Shown here piece by piece: positions 46,514 through 56,094 of a stretch of DNA of 64,000 nucleotides (position 1 is the stretch's first letter; every line of letters begins with the position of its first letter). The notes beneath the pieces were generated by a model. It did not search any database, had not been told where the DNA came from, and saw nothing but the letters and a program-made list of their open reading frames with translations. The stretch comes from Pseudomonas helmanticensis. GTDB taxonomy: Bacteria > Pseudomonadota > Gammaproteobacteria > Pseudomonadales > Pseudomonadaceae. The position numbers were made by a program, and so were the translations under genes. The DNA is taken from contig NZ_FXUY01000002.1 of the NCBI RefSeq assembly GCF_900182985.1, forward strand, positions 1,103,001 through 1,167,000, read 5' to 3'.

Positions 46514-47187
46514 GTGAAGACCATTTCGACGACGAACTGGACGGTCAAAGTGGCGGCGGCGGTTCCCGTCACCCGATGGCAGCACGTTTTCGTGGCTACC
46601 TGCCGGTTGTCGTCGACGTAGAAACCGGTGGCTTCAACTCGGCCACCGATGCGCTGCTGGAGATTGCTGCGACCACCATCGCCATGGATGAAAAGGGCTT
46701 TGTTTACCCGGATCACACCTACTTCTTCCGCGTTGAGCCGTTTGAAGGCGCCAATATCGAAGCAGCGGCGCTGGAATTCACCGGGATCAAACTCGATCAC
46801 CCGCTGCGCATGGCCGTCAGCGAAGAAACCGCGCTGACCGACATCTTCCGTGGCATCCGCAAGGCGCTGAAGGCCAACGGCTGCAAGCGTGCGATTCTGG
46901 TTGGCCACAACAGCAGCTTCGACCTCGGCTTCCTCAACGCTGCGGTCGCGCGACTGGACATGAAGCGCAACCCGTTCCACCCGTTCTCCAGCTTCGACAC
47001 CGCGACGCTGGCCGGTCTGGCGTACGGTCAAACCGTACTGGCGAAAGCCTGCCAGGCCGCCGACATCGATTTCGACGGCCGTGAAGCGCACTCCGCGCGT
47101 TACGACACCGAGAAAACCGCTGAGCTGTTCTGTGGCATCGTCAACCGCTGGAAACAGATGGGCGGCTGGGAAGATTTCGACGACTGA
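46510..47187 (+). CDS. rnt: Ribonuclease T
   Basis: 225 residues, a DEDD-type 3'-5' exoribonuclease that trims tRNA and stable RNA ends. Catalytic motifs: Exo [10 protein letters not shown], Exo [12 protein letters not shown], Exo [16 protein letters not shown]. The start is GTG at 46510, overlapping the pyrC stop, with GGAG upstream, so translation is coupled. Family length about 224. Confidence 0.95.
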   Translation: MSEDHFDDELDGQSGGGGSRHPMAARFRGYLPVVVDVETGGFNSATDALLEIAATTIAMDEKGFVYPDHTYFFRVEPFEGANIEAAALEFTGIKLDHPLRMAVSEETALTDIFRGIRKALKANGCKRAILVGHNSSFDLGFLNAAVARLDMKRNPFHPFSSFDTATLAGLAYGQTVLAKACQAADIDFDGREAHSARYDTEKTAELFCGIVNRWKQMGGWEDFDD

Positions 47188-47212
47188 TCCTCGTTGAGTA
47201 AATCCCGCGCAT

Positions 47213-47243
47213 AAAAAAACCGGCCACGTGGGCCGGTTTTTTT
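47213..47243. terminator. Bidirectional terminator between rnt and the peroxiredoxin gene
   Basis: ACCGGCC-ACGTG-GGCCGGT with AAAAAA on the left and TTTTTTT on the right; serves both converging genes. Confidence 0.88.
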
Positions 47244-47261
47244 CTACCTCGACGTTGCGCC

Positions 47262-47864
47262 TTACAGGGCAGCAGCGTTCTCGGTCAGGTAGGCAGCAAC
47301 GCCTTCTGGCGAAGCGTTCATGCCTTTGTCGCCTTTTTTCCAGTTGGCAGGGCAGACTTCGCCGTGCTCTTCGTGGAATTGCAGAGCGTCGACCAGACGG
47401 ATCAGCTCTTCCATGTTACGGCCCAGCGGCAGGTCGTTGATGATCTGCGAGCGGACAACGCCTTTGTCGTCGATCAGGAACGCGCCACGGAACGCTACGC
47501 CGCCTTCGGATTCAACGTCGTAGGCCTTGGCGATGTCGTGCTTCATGTCGGCAGCCATGGTGTATTTCACCTGGCCGATGCCGCCATTGTTCACTGGGGT
47601 GTTGCGCCATGCGTTGTGAGTGAAGTGCGAGTCGATCGACACAGCGATCACTTCAACGTTGCGTGCCTTGAAGTCAGCCATGCGGTTGTCCAGAGCGATC
47701 AGCTCGGACGGGCAGACGAAGGTGAAGTCCAGTGGGTAGAAGAACACCAGGCCGTATTTGCCTTTGATGGCCGAGGACAGGGTGAAGCTGTCAACGATCT
47801 CGCCATTGCCGAGTACGGCCGGGACGGTGAAGTCAGGGGCTTGTTTGCCTACGAGTACGCTCAT
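47262..47864 (-). CDS. 2-Cys peroxiredoxin, AhpC-type
   Basis: 200 residues. It reduces peroxides in the cytoplasm. The peroxidatic Cys51 is in FYPLDFTFVCPSELIAL, and the resolving Cys171 in HGEVCPANWKKG. The long form with LQFHEEHGEVCPANW is typical of the Prx1/AhpC group. It is upstream of, and divergent from, bfd, linking oxidative stress and iron storage. The gene matches PA3529. No reductase partner is adjacent. Confidence 0.93.
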   Translation of the reverse strand: MSVLVGKQAPDFTVPAVLGNGEIVDSFTLSSAIKGKYGLVFFYPLDFTFVCPSELIALDNRMADFKARNVEVIAVSIDSHFTHNAWRNTPVNNGGIGQVKYTMAADMKHDIAKAYDVESEGGVAFRGAFLIDDKGVVRSQIINDLPLGRNMEELIRLVDALQFHEEHGEVCPANWKKGDKGMNASPEGVAAYLTENAAAL

Positions 47865-48178
47865 TGATATCTCCTGGTGTAAAAACTTGAAGTTCAGGGT
47901 CCGGGCCAGCCTGCCACCCTCAGGCGACAGCCCTGTGACACGAACCCCCTTCGCAAGGGCCGACCATCATACACTGCGTTTTTCGCCTGTCCTTAACGGT
48001 TTTTGAAAGGAAGCGGATAACCCCGCTGCATTTACGGGGCCAGGCAAATTGCCAGTCACCACCGTTCGTCAGTCACCGCTGTCAATCGGCGAAAGCCTTC
48101 CGAAAGCACTTTGACAATCATTCTCGTTAACATTAAGATCCACCGCAATTGAGTCACAACCAGCGACGGTTCTCACTT
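47865..48178. other. Divergent regulatory region between peroxiredoxin and bfd
   Basis: 314 bases. The right part carries a promoter with a Fur-like site for bfd (48111-48139). The left part holds the leader and promoter of the peroxiredoxin gene. I saw no repeat or ORF with support. Confidence 0.65.
48111..48139 (+). promoter_or_regulatory. Fur-box-containing promoter of bfd
   Basis: TTGACA (48111-48116), 17-base spacer and TAAGAT (48134-48139). The spacer and -35 form GACAATCATTCTCGTTAAC, a good match to Fur-box half-sites (AATCATTCTC). This fits iron repression of bfd, known from other pseudomonads. Confidence 0.75.
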
Positions 48179-48397
48179 ATGTATGTTTGTCTCTGCACTG
48201 GCGTCACCGACGGACAGATCCGCGAAGCGATCTATGAAGGTTGCTGCAGCTATAAAGAAGTTCGCCAGGCTACCGGCGTCGCCAGCCAATGCGGCAAATG
48301 TGCCTGCCTTGCCAAGGAAGTCGTACGCGAAACCCTGACCAAGCTGCAAACCGCTCAGGCCGCGATCCCCTATCCGGTAGAATTTACCGCTGCGTAA
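48179..48397 (+). CDS. bfd: Bacterioferritin-associated ferredoxin
   Basis: 72 residues. The [2Fe-2S] ligands are Cys4, Cys6, Cys38 and Cys41 (YVCLCTG and SQCGKC), the same pattern as P. aeruginosa Bfd. It docks on BfrB and passes electrons to reduce and release stored iron. The frame is open further upstream but the Fur-type promoter and ribosome spacing place the start at 48179. bfrB follows in the same direction after a terminator. Confidence 0.95.
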   Translation: MYVCLCTGVTDGQIREAIYEGCCSYKEVRQATGVASQCGKCACLAKEVVRETLTKLQTAQAAIPYPVEFTAA

Positions 48398-48414
48398 TTA
48401 CCCCTATTTCAAAG

Positions 48415-48439
48415 AACCGGACTAATGTCCGGTTTTTTT
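48415..48439 (+). terminator. Terminator between bfd and bfrB
   Basis: CCGGAC-TAAT-GTCCGG followed by seven T residues, so bfd is transcribed on its own under low iron, while bfrB has a separate A/T-rich promoter region (48440-48597). Confidence 0.88.
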
Positions 48440-48597
48440 ATGCCTGCAAATCAATCGGTTACGCTCTAGACGCGGAACACAAACATTCTTATTCCGATTA
48501 ATTTTCATATATTATTCAATAACTTAGGTTTGACACATATAAATACGAAGCTCAAACTCTGCCGTATATACAGCTATTACAGGGCAGGACTCCGATC

Positions 48598-49071
48598 ATG
48601 AAAGGCGACATTACAGTCATCCAGCATCTCAACAAGATCCTTGCCAATGAGCTGGTCGCGATCAATCAGTACTTCCTGCATGCCCGCATGTATGAAGATT
48701 GGGGCCTGAACAAGCTCGGCAAGCACGAATACAAAGAATCCATCGATGAGATGAAGCACGCGGACAAGCTGATCAAGCGCATCCTGTTCCTCGAAGGCCT
48801 GCCGAACGTGCAGGATCTGGGCAAGCTGCACATCGGCGAGCACACCAAGGAAATGCTTGAGTGCGACCTGCGCATCGAGAAGACCGGCCACGCTGACCTG
48901 AAGACCGCGATCGCACATTGCGAAACCGTTGGCGACTTCGGCAGCCGTGAACTGCTCGAAGACATTCTCGAATCCGAAGAAGAACATATCGACTGGCTGG
49001 AAACCCAACTGGGCCTGATCGATAAAATCGGTCTTGAGAACTATCTGCAATCGCAGATGGGCGAAGAGTAA
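48598..49071 (+). CDS. bfrB: Bacterioferritin
   Basis: 157 residues, the haem-containing 24-mer iron store. Haem ligand Met52 and ferroxidase residues Glu18, Glu51, His54, Glu94 and the Glu/His pair in [15 protein letters not shown] are visible. The sequence matches BfrB (the dominant bacterioferritin of Pseudomonas) rather than FtnA. AGGA precedes the ATG. It follows bfd, its reducing partner, and probably responds to iron in the opposite direction. Confidence 0.96.
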   Translation: MKGDITVIQHLNKILANELVAINQYFLHARMYEDWGLNKLGKHEYKESIDEMKHADKLIKRILFLEGLPNVQDLGKLHIGEHTKEMLECDLRIEKTGHADLKTAIAHCETVGDFGSRELLEDILESEEEHIDWLETQLGLIDKIGLENYLQSQMGEE

Positions 49072-49102
49072 GTTAGCGCTCGCTAAACTCGAGACACTAA
49101 AA

Positions 49103-49136
49103 AGCCCCGCCCTCTTTCGAGGCGCGGGGCTTTTTA
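49103..49136 (+). terminator. Terminator of bfrB
   Basis: AGCCCCGC, 13-base loop with its own small pairing (CCTC/GAGG), GCGGGGCT and TTTTT. Confidence 0.88.
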
Positions 49137-49167
49137 TTGCCCGGATTGCGGTCAATACCATAATCCC

Positions 49168-49256
49168 TGTGGGAGCCAGCCTTCTGGCGATAGCGTCATG
49201 TCAGCCGACAACGTCGTCAGCGGCAGAAAGCATTCGCGAGCAGGCTCGCTCCCACA
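49168..49256. repeat. REP doublet, tgtgggag type, one arm diverged
   Basis: TGTGGGAGCCAGCCTTCTGG at one end pairs with CGCGAGCAGGCTCGCTCCCACA at the other; the left arm has three or four changes relative to 12937-13026. Confidence 0.85.
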
Positions 49257-49265
49257 AAAGCCGGA

Positions 49266-49607
49266 TCAGGCTTCGGACTTGTTCGCCGCTGCCGCTTCAA
49301 CAGCCGCCTTGATGGTGCTTTGCAGCGAACCGTCTGCAGCCATCTCGGTCATGATGTCGCTACCGCCGACCAGCTCGCCGCCGACCCACAGTTGCGGGAA
49401 AGTCGGCCAGTTGGCGTACTTGGGCAGGTTGGCGCGGATTTCCGGGTTCTGCAGGATGTCCACGTACGCAAACTTTTCGCCACACGCCATCACAGACTGC
49501 GCAGCTTTCGCGGAGAAGCCGCACTGCGGGGCATTCGGCGAGCCTTTCATGTAAAGCAGAATGGTATTGTTGGCAATCTGCTCTTTAATCGTTTCGATGA
49601 TATCCAT
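49266..49607 (-). CDS. grxD: Monothiol glutaredoxin, Grx4 family
   Basis: 113 residues. Active site CGFS (Cys29, in GSPNAPQCGFSAKA), a WPTFPQLWVGGELVGGSDI stretch that binds glutathione, and an Ala-rich tail. Monothiol CGFS glutaredoxins carry [2Fe-2S] clusters with glutathione and BolA proteins. GAGG lies 6 bases before the ATG at 49607. Its position near bfrB follows P. aeruginosa. Confidence 0.95.
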   Translation of the reverse strand: MDIIETIKEQIANNTILLYMKGSPNAPQCGFSAKAAQSVMACGEKFAYVDILQNPEIRANLPKYANWPTFPQLWVGGELVGGSDIMTEMAADGSLQSTIKAAVEAAAANKSEA

Positions 49608-49704
49608 GGAGCACCTCGGCTGAACTTTCCGACTCATGGGTCGGCACGGTGACGCATTGTAACGGAATCCCGAGCGCCATGCTCGGTCTCCCCGACAGAC
49701 CTGC

Positions 49705-51810
49705 TCAAGCCGCCGCCACCGTCACCGGCACGCCATTGAGCGCCGCGTTGCCCGACAATTCGTCGAGCTGACATTCATCGGTCAGGTCATTGGCGCTCGA
49801 ACCTGGCTGACCACTGGCAATCGCCATCTGCACGCCCGGTCGCGCATGGCCCCAACCGTGCGGCAGGCTGACCACGCCTTTCATCATGTCCAGACTGCCG
49901 AGCACTTCCACTTCAATCTGCCCGACCCGCGAGCTGACCCGCACCAACTGACCGTCGTTAAGGCCACGATTGGCAAGGTCTTCCGGGTGCATCAGCAGCT
50001 GGTGACGCGGCTTGCCCTTCACCAAACGGTGGTAGTTGTGCATCCACGAGTTGTTACTGCGCACATGGCGGCGGCCAATCATCAACAGTTCATCGGCCGC
50101 TGGCGCCTGCAAGGCAGCGAAGCGTGCGAGATCGCCAAGGATCTCTGGCGGCGCAGCCTGCACCCGCTGGTTCGGTGTTTTCAGGCGCGTCGCCAGATTC
50201 GCTTTCAACGCGCCCAGATCAATGCCGTGGGGATGATCGAACAGTGTCGCCAACGAAAGTTTCTGCTCGGAGGCGTCACCGTACAGGCCCATGCGCAAAC
50301 CCATGTCGATCATCTTCGCCGGCGGCATCGTTGGCTTCAGTTCTTTACCGGTCTTCTCGGCGAAAGCCTTGGCCAGGCCAACAAAAATCTCCCAGTCGTG
50401 CAACGCGCCTTCGGGTTTGGCGAGGATCGCGCGATTGAAGCGAGTAACGTTACGCACCGCGAACAGGTTGAACGTGGTGTCGTAGTGATCATTCTCCAGC
50501 GCCGAGGTCGACGGCAGGATCAGGTCGGCGTAACGCGTGGTTTCATTGATGTACAGATCGATGCTGAGCATGAATTCCAGGCCGTCCAGTGCCTGTTCCA
50601 GTTGCCGCCCGTTCGGGGTCGACAACACCGGATTGCCGGCCACGGTGATCAGTGCACGGATCTGCCCCTCGCCTTCGGTGAGCATCTCTTCGGCCAGCGC
50701 CGAGACCGGTAGCTCGCCGCCGTATTCCGGACGCCCGGAAACCCGGCTCTGCCATTTGTTGAAATGCCCGCCGGAGGTTGACGCCACCAGATCCACGGCC
50801 GGCTCGGTGCACAACGCGCCGCCAACGCGGTCGAGGTTGCCGGTGACCAGATTGATCAACTGCACCACCCAGTGACACAGCGTGCCGAACGCCTGCGTGG
50901 AAACCCCCATACGTCCATAACAAACCGCACTCGGCGCCGCAGCGAAGTCACGGGCCAGTTGGCGGATCTGCTCGGCAGGAACCGCGCACAACGGGCTCAT
51001 GGTCTCGGCCGTAAATGTCGCCACCGCAGCGCGGACCTCGTACAGGCCATCAACCGGCAAATGACTGTCGCGAGTCAGGCCTTCGCTGAACAAGGTGTTG
51101 AGCAGGCCAAACAACAACGCCGCATCACCGCCCGGACGGACGAACAGATGCTGATCGGCCATCGCCGCCGTCTCGCTGCGCCGAGGGTCGACCACCACGA
51201 CCTTACCACCGCGTGCCTGAATCGCTTTTAAACGTTTCTCAACATCTGGCACGGTCATGATGCTGCCGTTGGAGGCCAGCGGATTACCGCCGAGGATCAG
51301 CATGAAATCGGTGTGGTCGATGTCCGGAATCGGCAGCAGCAGGCCGTGGCCGTACATCAGATAACTGCTCAGGTGATGCGGTAACTGATCGACCGACGTC
51401 GCCGAGAAGCGATTACGCGTCTTCAGCAAACCGAGGAAATAATTGCTGTGGGTCATCAACCCGTAATTGTGCACGCTCGGGTTGCCCTGATAGACCGCCA
51501 CGGCGTTCTGCCCATGCCGCTCCTGGATCGTCGCCAGTTTCTCCGCCACCAGCGCAAACGCCTCGTCCCACTCGATCGGCAGCCACTCGCTGCCAACTCG
51601 GCGCATTGGCTGGCGCAGGCGGTCCGGATCGTTCTGGATATCTTGCAGCGCCACAGCCTTGGGGCAGATGTGGCCACGACTGAAGGTGTCGAGCGCATCG
51701 CCCTTGATCGAGGTGATCGCGACATTGCCATCGGTTTCGGTGGTCTCGATGGTCAGCCCGCAAATGGCTTCGCACAGGTGGCAGGCACGGTGATGGAGAG
51801 TCTTGGTCAT
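49705..51810 (-). CDS. Molybdopterin-dependent oxidoreductase, orphan
   Basis: 701 residues, a member of the DMSO-reductase superfamily. The N-terminal [4Fe-4S] ligands are Cys10, Cys13, Cys17 and Cys49 (RACHLCEAICG, HICPKA). Molybdopterin-binding domains follow, with MLILGGNPLASNGS, GGKVVVVDPRRSETA and ITVAGNPVLSTPNG, and the C-terminal cap (QLLMHPEDLANRGL, GWGHARPG). No Tat signal, electron-transfer subunit or formate-specific gene is adjacent, so it is cytoplasmic and stand-alone. Its substrate cannot be named; assimilatory nitrate reductase and formate dehydrogenase seem unlikely without partners. Confidence 0.82.
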   Translation of the reverse strand: MTKTLHHRACHLCEAICGLTIETTETDGNVAITSIKGDALDTFSRGHICPKAVALQDIQNDPDRLRQPMRRVGSEWLPIEWDEAFALVAEKLATIQERHGQNAVAVYQGNPSVHNYGLMTHSNYFLGLLKTRNRFSATSVDQLPHHLSSYLMYGHGLLLPIPDIDHTDFMLILGGNPLASNGSIMTVPDVEKRLKAIQARGGKVVVVDPRRSETAAMADQHLFVRPGGDAALLFGLLNTLFSEGLTRDSHLPVDGLYEVRAAVATFTAETMSPLCAVPAEQIRQLARDFAAAPSAVCYGRMGVSTQAFGTLCHWVVQLINLVTGNLDRVGGALCTEPAVDLVASTSGGHFNKWQSRVSGRPEYGGELPVSALAEEMLTEGEGQIRALITVAGNPVLSTPNGRQLEQALDGLEFMLSIDLYINETTRYADLILPSTSALENDHYDTTFNLFAVRNVTRFNRAILAKPEGALHDWEIFVGLAKAFAEKTGKELKPTMPPAKMIDMGLRMGLYGDASEQKLSLATLFDHPHGIDLGALKANLATRLKTPNQRVQAAPPEILGDLARFAALQAPAADELLMIGRRHVRSNNSWMHNYHRLVKGKPRHQLLMHPEDLANRGLNDGQLVRVSSRVGQIEVEVLGSLDMMKGVVSLPHGWGHARPGVQMAIASGQPGSSANDLTDECQLDELSGNAALNGVPVTVAAA

Positions 51811-51944
51811 GGCCAGTCTCTGTCTTGTTCTGGGCGGGCAATCACGCCCGCGGGAACAAAACTATGGCCCCGGCGCAGGTTAGGCGCCAGCGACGTTCGT
51901 CTTGTGAATCGCCGACTATCAGGTGCGCAGATACACCGCCATGT

Positions 51945-52235
51945 TCAACTGGAGGGCAGCTGAGGCGGCGCGGCCAGCTGGATTTCCTGGATGGTTTCGA
52001 TCTGCTCGTGGGCGACGTGTACGCCGGTGAGTTCGCCGATCAACCGCCAGTGCTCGTCAAGCCCGGCACTGATGGTGGCCATGCGATCAATCATGTGGCG
52101 GCCGGCAGTCTTCACCACTTCGTCTTCGCTGCGCAGCAGTTCGAAGGACATAGAGGTGACCGACGCGGTGAGATGGGTCAGAGAGCGAGCCGTGTGGCCC
52201 AGCAATTCCATTAACAATTTTTCTTTCGATTCCAT
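51945..52235 (-). CDS. Small helical protein, unknown
   Basis: 96 residues, amphipathic helices with no membrane segment: ESKEKLLMELLGHTARSLTHLTASVTSMSFELLRSEDEVVKTAGRHMIDRMATISAGLDEHWRLIGELTG and a short Pro-rich end. The start at 52235 is preceded by AGGA about 10 bases away; the longer frame to 52280 has no site. I do not recognise the family. Confidence 0.55.
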   Translation of the reverse strand: MESKEKLLMELLGHTARSLTHLTASVTSMSFELLRSEDEVVKTAGRHMIDRMATISAGLDEHWRLIGELTGVHVAHEQIETIQEIQLAAPPQLPSS

Positions 52236-52635
52236 GCGGAGGCTTCCTGCGTCGCTCGAAAGGTATTTATAACCCAGCACTTTGCTTTAGCAAATGTTTC
52301 AGGCTGGCCATCCGACCAAGCGAATCCATAACCGGCCAGTCTTAAACCGACCAGAGTGGCACCATCCCCGCCACGCTGGATTGCCAAGCCCCGCGAGGCC
52401 AGTGTACAAAGGGGCTCGCTGCTGCCTGAACCCGGCTTCAAATGCGCGACTGCAACATCCAGTGCGCTCTTCGATTCCCGCAAAAACCGTAGCCTATTGG
52501 AAAAACGCGACATTTAGTGTCAATATCGCGCCTCCCCCTATTTCGTCGCCCCGTGCGGCTTACGCCGCAGGTCTCGCCCGTTGTTCCGTTAAACAAGGCC
52601 TTGAGCATCTGCGGTTTGTAGCAAAAAGGTAGTCA
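52236..52635. other. Gene-free region upstream of argF with an ArgR-type half-site
   Basis: 400 bases with no supported gene. A minus-strand frame at 52211-52513 overlaps the small helical gene and the argF promoter and is rejected. The right half holds the argF control region (52492-52512), and the leader ends with AAGGTAG before the argF ATG. No REP element is present. Confidence 0.55.
52492..52512 (-). promoter_or_regulatory. Candidate ArgR half-site at the argF promoter
   Basis: On the minus strand TGTCGC, 8 bases, AA, 5 bases, matching the reported Pseudomonas ArgR half-site TGTCGC-N8-AA-N5. It overlaps a weak -35 (TTGGAA at 52497) with TCAATA 17 bases downstream. A second, poorer copy lies next to it. 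This suggests arginine repression. Confidence 0.45.
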
Positions 52636-53559
52636 ATGATGAGCGCAAGGCACTTTCTCTCCCTGATGGATTGCACGCCCGAAGAGCTGGTCAGCGTGAT
52701 TCGTCGAGGCGTTGAGCTCAAGGACCTGCGTAACCGCGGCGTACTGTTCGAGCCTCTGAAAAACCGCGTGCTGGGCATGATTTTCGAGAAATCCTCGACC
52801 CGTACGCGGATTTCGTTCGAGGCGGGCATGATCCAGCTCGGTGGCCAGGCGATCTTCCTGTCGCCACGCGACACTCAACTGGGCCGTGGCGAGCCGATCG
52901 GTGATTGCGCCATCGTCATGTCGAGCATGCTCGACGCGGTGATGATCCGCACCTTTGCCCACAGCACATTGACCGAATTCGCTGCCAATTCGCGCGTGCC
53001 GGTAATCAACGGCCTGTCCGATGATCTGCACCCGTGCCAGTTGCTGGCCGACATGCAGACGTTCCTTGAGCACCGTGGTTCGATCCAGGGCAAGACCGTG
53101 GCCTGGATCGGCGACGGCAACAACATGTGCAACAGCTATATAGAAGCGGCCATCCAGTTCGACTTCCAGTTGCGCATTGCTTGCCCGGAAGGCTATGAAC
53201 CCAACCCTGAATTCGTCGCCAAGGCTGGCGATCGCGTGACCATCGTCCGCGATCCGCAGGACGCCGTGCGCGGCGCACATCTGGTCAGCACCGACGTCTG
53301 GACTTCGATGGGCCAGGAAGAGGAAACTGCCAAGCGCCTCAAGCTGTTCGCCCCGTTCCAGGTCAACCGTGCCCTGCTCGACCTCGCTGCCGAGGACGTG
53401 CTGTTCATGCACTGCTTGCCTGCGCACCGTGGCGAAGAAATCAGCCTCGACCTGCTCGATGACCCGCGCTCCGTCGCCTGGGATCAGGCAGAAAACCGTC
53501 TCCACGCACAGAAGGCCCTGCTCGAGTTCCTCGTCGAACCGGCATATCACCACGCATGA
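52636..53559 (+). CDS. argF: Ornithine carbamoyltransferase (anabolic)
   Basis: 307 residues. It makes citrulline from ornithine and carbamoyl phosphate. The carbamoyl-phosphate loop STRTR (residues 54-58, in [13 protein letters not shown]), DLHPCQ and the ornithine/catalytic [12 protein letters not shown] are intact. The sequence matches the anabolic ArgF rather than catabolic ArcB (no arc genes nearby). ATG at 52636 or 52639. The stop overlaps the next gene by 4 bases (ATGA). Confidence 0.95.
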   Translation: MMSARHFLSLMDCTPEELVSVIRRGVELKDLRNRGVLFEPLKNRVLGMIFEKSSTRTRISFEAGMIQLGGQAIFLSPRDTQLGRGEPIGDCAIVMSSMLDAVMIRTFAHSTLTEFAANSRVPVINGLSDDLHPCQLLADMQTFLEHRGSIQGKTVAWIGDGNNMCNSYIEAAIQFDFQLRIACPEGYEPNPEFVAKAGDRVTIVRDPQDAVRGAHLVSTDVWTSMGQEEETAKRLKLFAPFQVNRALLDLAAEDVLFMHCLPAHRGEEISLDLLDDPRSVAWDQAENRLHAQKALLEFLVEPAYHHA

Positions 53560-54665
53560 GCCATGAATTACTGCTGAACCTGCGCAACCTCGCTTGCGGC
53601 TACCAAGATCAACGTGTGGTGCAGAACCTCAATCTGCACCTCAACGCCGGTGACATCGGCTGCCTGCTCGGCTCGTCCGGCTGCGGTAAGACCACCACCC
53701 TGCGCGCCATCGCCGGTTTCGAACCGGTGCACGAAGGTGAAATCACCCTCGGTGGCGAAACCATCTCCAGCGCCGGCTTTACCCTCGCTCCGGAGAAACG
53801 CCGGATCGGCATGGTATTCCAGGATTACGCGCTGTTTCCGCACCTGAGCGTCGCCGACAACATCGCCTTCGGTATCCGCAAGCATCCGAACAAGGCGCGC
53901 GTCACCGAAGAGCTGCTCGAACTGGTCAACCTGAAAAACCTCGGCAAGCGCTTCCCGCACGAGTTGTCCGGCGGCCAGCAGCAACGTGTCGCCCTCGCCC
54001 GCGCCTTGGCACCCGAGCCGCAATTGCTGCTGCTCGACGAACCCTTCTCCAACCTCGATGGCGAGTTGCGCCGCAAACTGAGTCATGAGGTGCGCGACAT
54101 TCTCAAGGCCCGCGGCACCAGCGCGATTCTGGTGACCCACGACCAGGAAGAAGCCTTTGCCGTCAGCGATCACGTTGGTGTGTTCAAGGAAGGTCGACTG
54201 GAACAGTGGGACACGCCGTACAACCTGTATCACGAGCCGGCGACGCCATTCGTGGCCAGTTTCATCGGTCAGGGTTACTTCGTTCGCGGCCAGCTCGGCA
54301 GCCCCGAATCGGTGCAGACCGAACTGGGCGTACTGCGCGGCAACCGCGCGTATGGGTGGCCGATTGGCGGGGCTGTTGATGTATTACTGCGTCCGGATGA
54401 CATTGTTTATGCGCCGGATAGTGAGTTGAAAGCACGGATTGTTGGCAAGACGTTCCTGGGGGCTTCGACCTTGTATCGCCTGCAACTGCCGACTGGAGCG
54501 CAGCTGGAATCGATTTTTCCGAGCCATGCGGATCATCAGGTCGGCGCGGAAGTAGGGATTCGGGTTGCGGCTGAACATCTCGTATTGTTTCAGGCATCCG
54601 GCAGCACCGCTGCGCAGATTCCGGCAGTTGAGAACGGCGTCCGCCGCTACAGCACTGCGCTTTAA
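53556..54665 (+). CDS. Iron(III)/spermidine-type ABC transporter ATPase, orphan
   Basis: 369 residues. A nucleotide-binding domain with Walker [10 protein letters not shown] (residues 39-47), signature LSGGQQQR, Walker [13 protein letters not shown] and switch THDQEEAF is followed by a TOBE-like C-terminal domain (about 240-369), typical of FbpC/PotA importers. No permease or substrate-binding gene is adjacent. Translational coupling to argF (ATGA) matches what I recall for PA3538 after argF. Which permeases it powers is unknown. Confidence 0.85.
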   Translation: MSHELLLNLRNLACGYQDQRVVQNLNLHLNAGDIGCLLGSSGCGKTTTLRAIAGFEPVHEGEITLGGETISSAGFTLAPEKRRIGMVFQDYALFPHLSVADNIAFGIRKHPNKARVTEELLELVNLKNLGKRFPHELSGGQQQRVALARALAPEPQLLLLDEPFSNLDGELRRKLSHEVRDILKARGTSAILVTHDQEEAFAVSDHVGVFKEGRLEQWDTPYNLYHEPATPFVASFIGQGYFVRGQLGSPESVQTELGVLRGNRAYGWPIGGAVDVLLRPDDIVYAPDSELKARIVGKTFLGASTLYRLQLPTGAQLESIFPSHADHQVGAEVGIRVAAEHLVLFQASGSTAAQIPAVENGVRRYSTAL

Positions 54666-54670
54666 AGATT

Positions 54671-54738
54671 AAAAGATCGCAGCCTTCGGCAGCTCCTACA
54701 TTGATCCCTGCAGGAGCTGCCGAAGGCTGCGATCTTTT
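54671..54738. repeat. REP palindrome, gatcgcagcc type
   Basis: AAAAGATCGCAGCCTTCGGC and its complement meet around a short loop. Same class as 2751-2818; here CTGCGGC is replaced by CTTCGGC on both arms, a compensatory change that keeps the stem. Confidence 0.88.
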
Positions 54739-54743
54739 AGCGT

Positions 54744-55526
54744 TTAACCGAGGATCAGGGTGCCGCTCGCAACGAGCGTCGCATGTCCGCCGATCTTCAC
54801 TCGCTCACCTTCCAGCCGACAGAACAACTCACCACCCCGCGCCGAACGCTGGCATGCGGTCAAACTGGATTTTCCCAGACGCTTGGACCAATACGGTATC
54901 AGGCTGCAATGCGTCGACCCGGTGACCGGATCCTCATTGATACCAATCGCCGGGGCGAAATAGCGCGAGACGAAATCATGCTGATTACCACGCGCTGTGA
55001 CGATTGCGCCCAACCACGGCAGCTTGGCCAACGCGACCATGTCCGGCTTGCAATCAAGCACCGCCTGCTCCGACTCCAGCACCACAAACAGTTCGTTGGA
55101 GCCCAGCACATCAACCGCTTCGACCCCCAATGCGCGCCCGACATCCAGCGTCACGCCAATCTCTGACGGTACGATCGACGGGAAGTCCAGCCACAAGCGA
55201 CCCGCTTCACGGCTGACACTCAACAGCCCGGACTTGCAGGTGAAGTCGATACGCTCGGCTGTTTCCTGGTAGATCTCGAACAGCACATAAGCACTGGCCA
55301 GCGTGGCGTGCCCGCACAGCGGCACTTCGGTGGTCGGGGTGAACCAGCGGATATGCCAGGCCGATCCCTCACGCACCAGAAACGCGGTTTCCGCCAGATT
55401 GTGTTCGGCAGCGATCTTCTGCATCAGCTCATCGGCGAGCCACGCATCGAGCCGATAGACCATCGCCGGGTTGCCACTGAACGGCCGATCACTGAATGCG
55501 TCGACCTGATGAAACTCGAGCTGCAT
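54744..55526 (-). CDS. PhzF-family isomerase/epimerase-like protein
   Basis: 260 residues with the two-domain PhzF fold: FHQVDAFSDRPFSGNPAMVY, the catalytic Glu46 (HNLAETAFL), CGHATLASAYVLF, then NEDPVTGSTHCSLIPYW and GGHATLVASGTL. PhzF converts a phenazine precursor, but many members act elsewhere, and no phenazine genes are near. ATG at 55526. The reaction in this strain is unknown. Confidence 0.87.
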   Translation of the reverse strand: MQLEFHQVDAFSDRPFSGNPAMVYRLDAWLADELMQKIAAEHNLAETAFLVREGSAWHIRWFTPTTEVPLCGHATLASAYVLFEIYQETAERIDFTCKSGLLSVSREAGRLWLDFPSIVPSEIGVTLDVGRALGVEAVDVLGSNELFVVLESEQAVLDCKPDMVALAKLPWLGAIVTARGNQHDFVSRYFAPAIGINEDPVTGSTHCSLIPYWSKRLGKSSLTACQRSARGGELFCRLEGERVKIGGHATLVASGTLILG

Positions 55527-55623
55527 AACTTTCTCCCTGGGTCAGTCGGCAAAGCATGCAGCGCGTGACGGATCAGCGCCAGTGACAGAACCGGCCAATT
55601 TTCTTCATACAGCGGGGCGAACG

Positions 55624-56094
55624 TCAGGCGCGGCCGATGTCGGCGAATTTGGCCTGGGTGTGTTCGGCGAGAATCGCCGGGGCCAACTCGACTTCCAGGC
55701 CACGCCGACCGGCACTGACATAAATAGTCGCAAAACCCTGAGCCGAGTTATCAATGAAGGTGCGCAGGCGTTTCTTCTGCCCCAACGGGCTGATGCCGCC
55801 CAGCAGATAACCGCTGGAACGCTGTGCTGCTGCGGGGTCAGCCATTTCGACTTTCTTCACTCCCGCGGCATGCGCCAGACCTTTCAGGTCGAGACTTCCG
55901 ACGACCGGCACCACCGCCACCAGCAGCTCACCTTTTTCGCTGGCCGCCAGCAACGTTTTAAACACCTGCGCCGGCTCAAGTGCCAGTTTTTCTGCGGCCT
56001 CCAGCCCATAGGAGGCAGCCTTCGGGTCATGTTCGTAACTGTGCACGCGATGTTCGGCACGAACTTTTTTCAACAAGTCCAACGCAGGGGTCAT
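55624..56094 (-). CDS. ybaK: Cys-tRNA(Pro)/Cys-tRNA(Cys) deacylase YbaK
   Basis: 156 residues. It clears misacylated Cys-tRNA(Pro). The conserved Lys46 ([10 protein letters not shown]) and the [17 protein letters not shown] motif are intact. A stand-alone family member, with the usual length (about 155). ATG at 56094. Confidence 0.92.
   Translation of the reverse strand: MTPALDLLKKVRAEHRVHSYEHDPKAASYGLEAAEKLALEPAQVFKTLLAASEKGELLVAVVPVVGSLDLKGLAHAAGVKKVEMADPAAAQRSSGYLLGGISPLGQKKRLRTFIDNSAQGFATIYVSAGRRGLEVELAPAILAEHTQAKFADIGRA

Noticed and set aside
52211..52513. 100-codon minus-strand frame upstream of argF
   Set aside because: Overlaps the small helical gene in another frame, and its start falls within the ArgR-type site; no family recognised. 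A search for homologs with conserved frame would settle it.
54744..55526. Phenazine biosynthesis
   Set aside because: The PhzF-like protein stands alone; none of the other phz genes are nearby, and this fold occurs widely outside phenazine producers.
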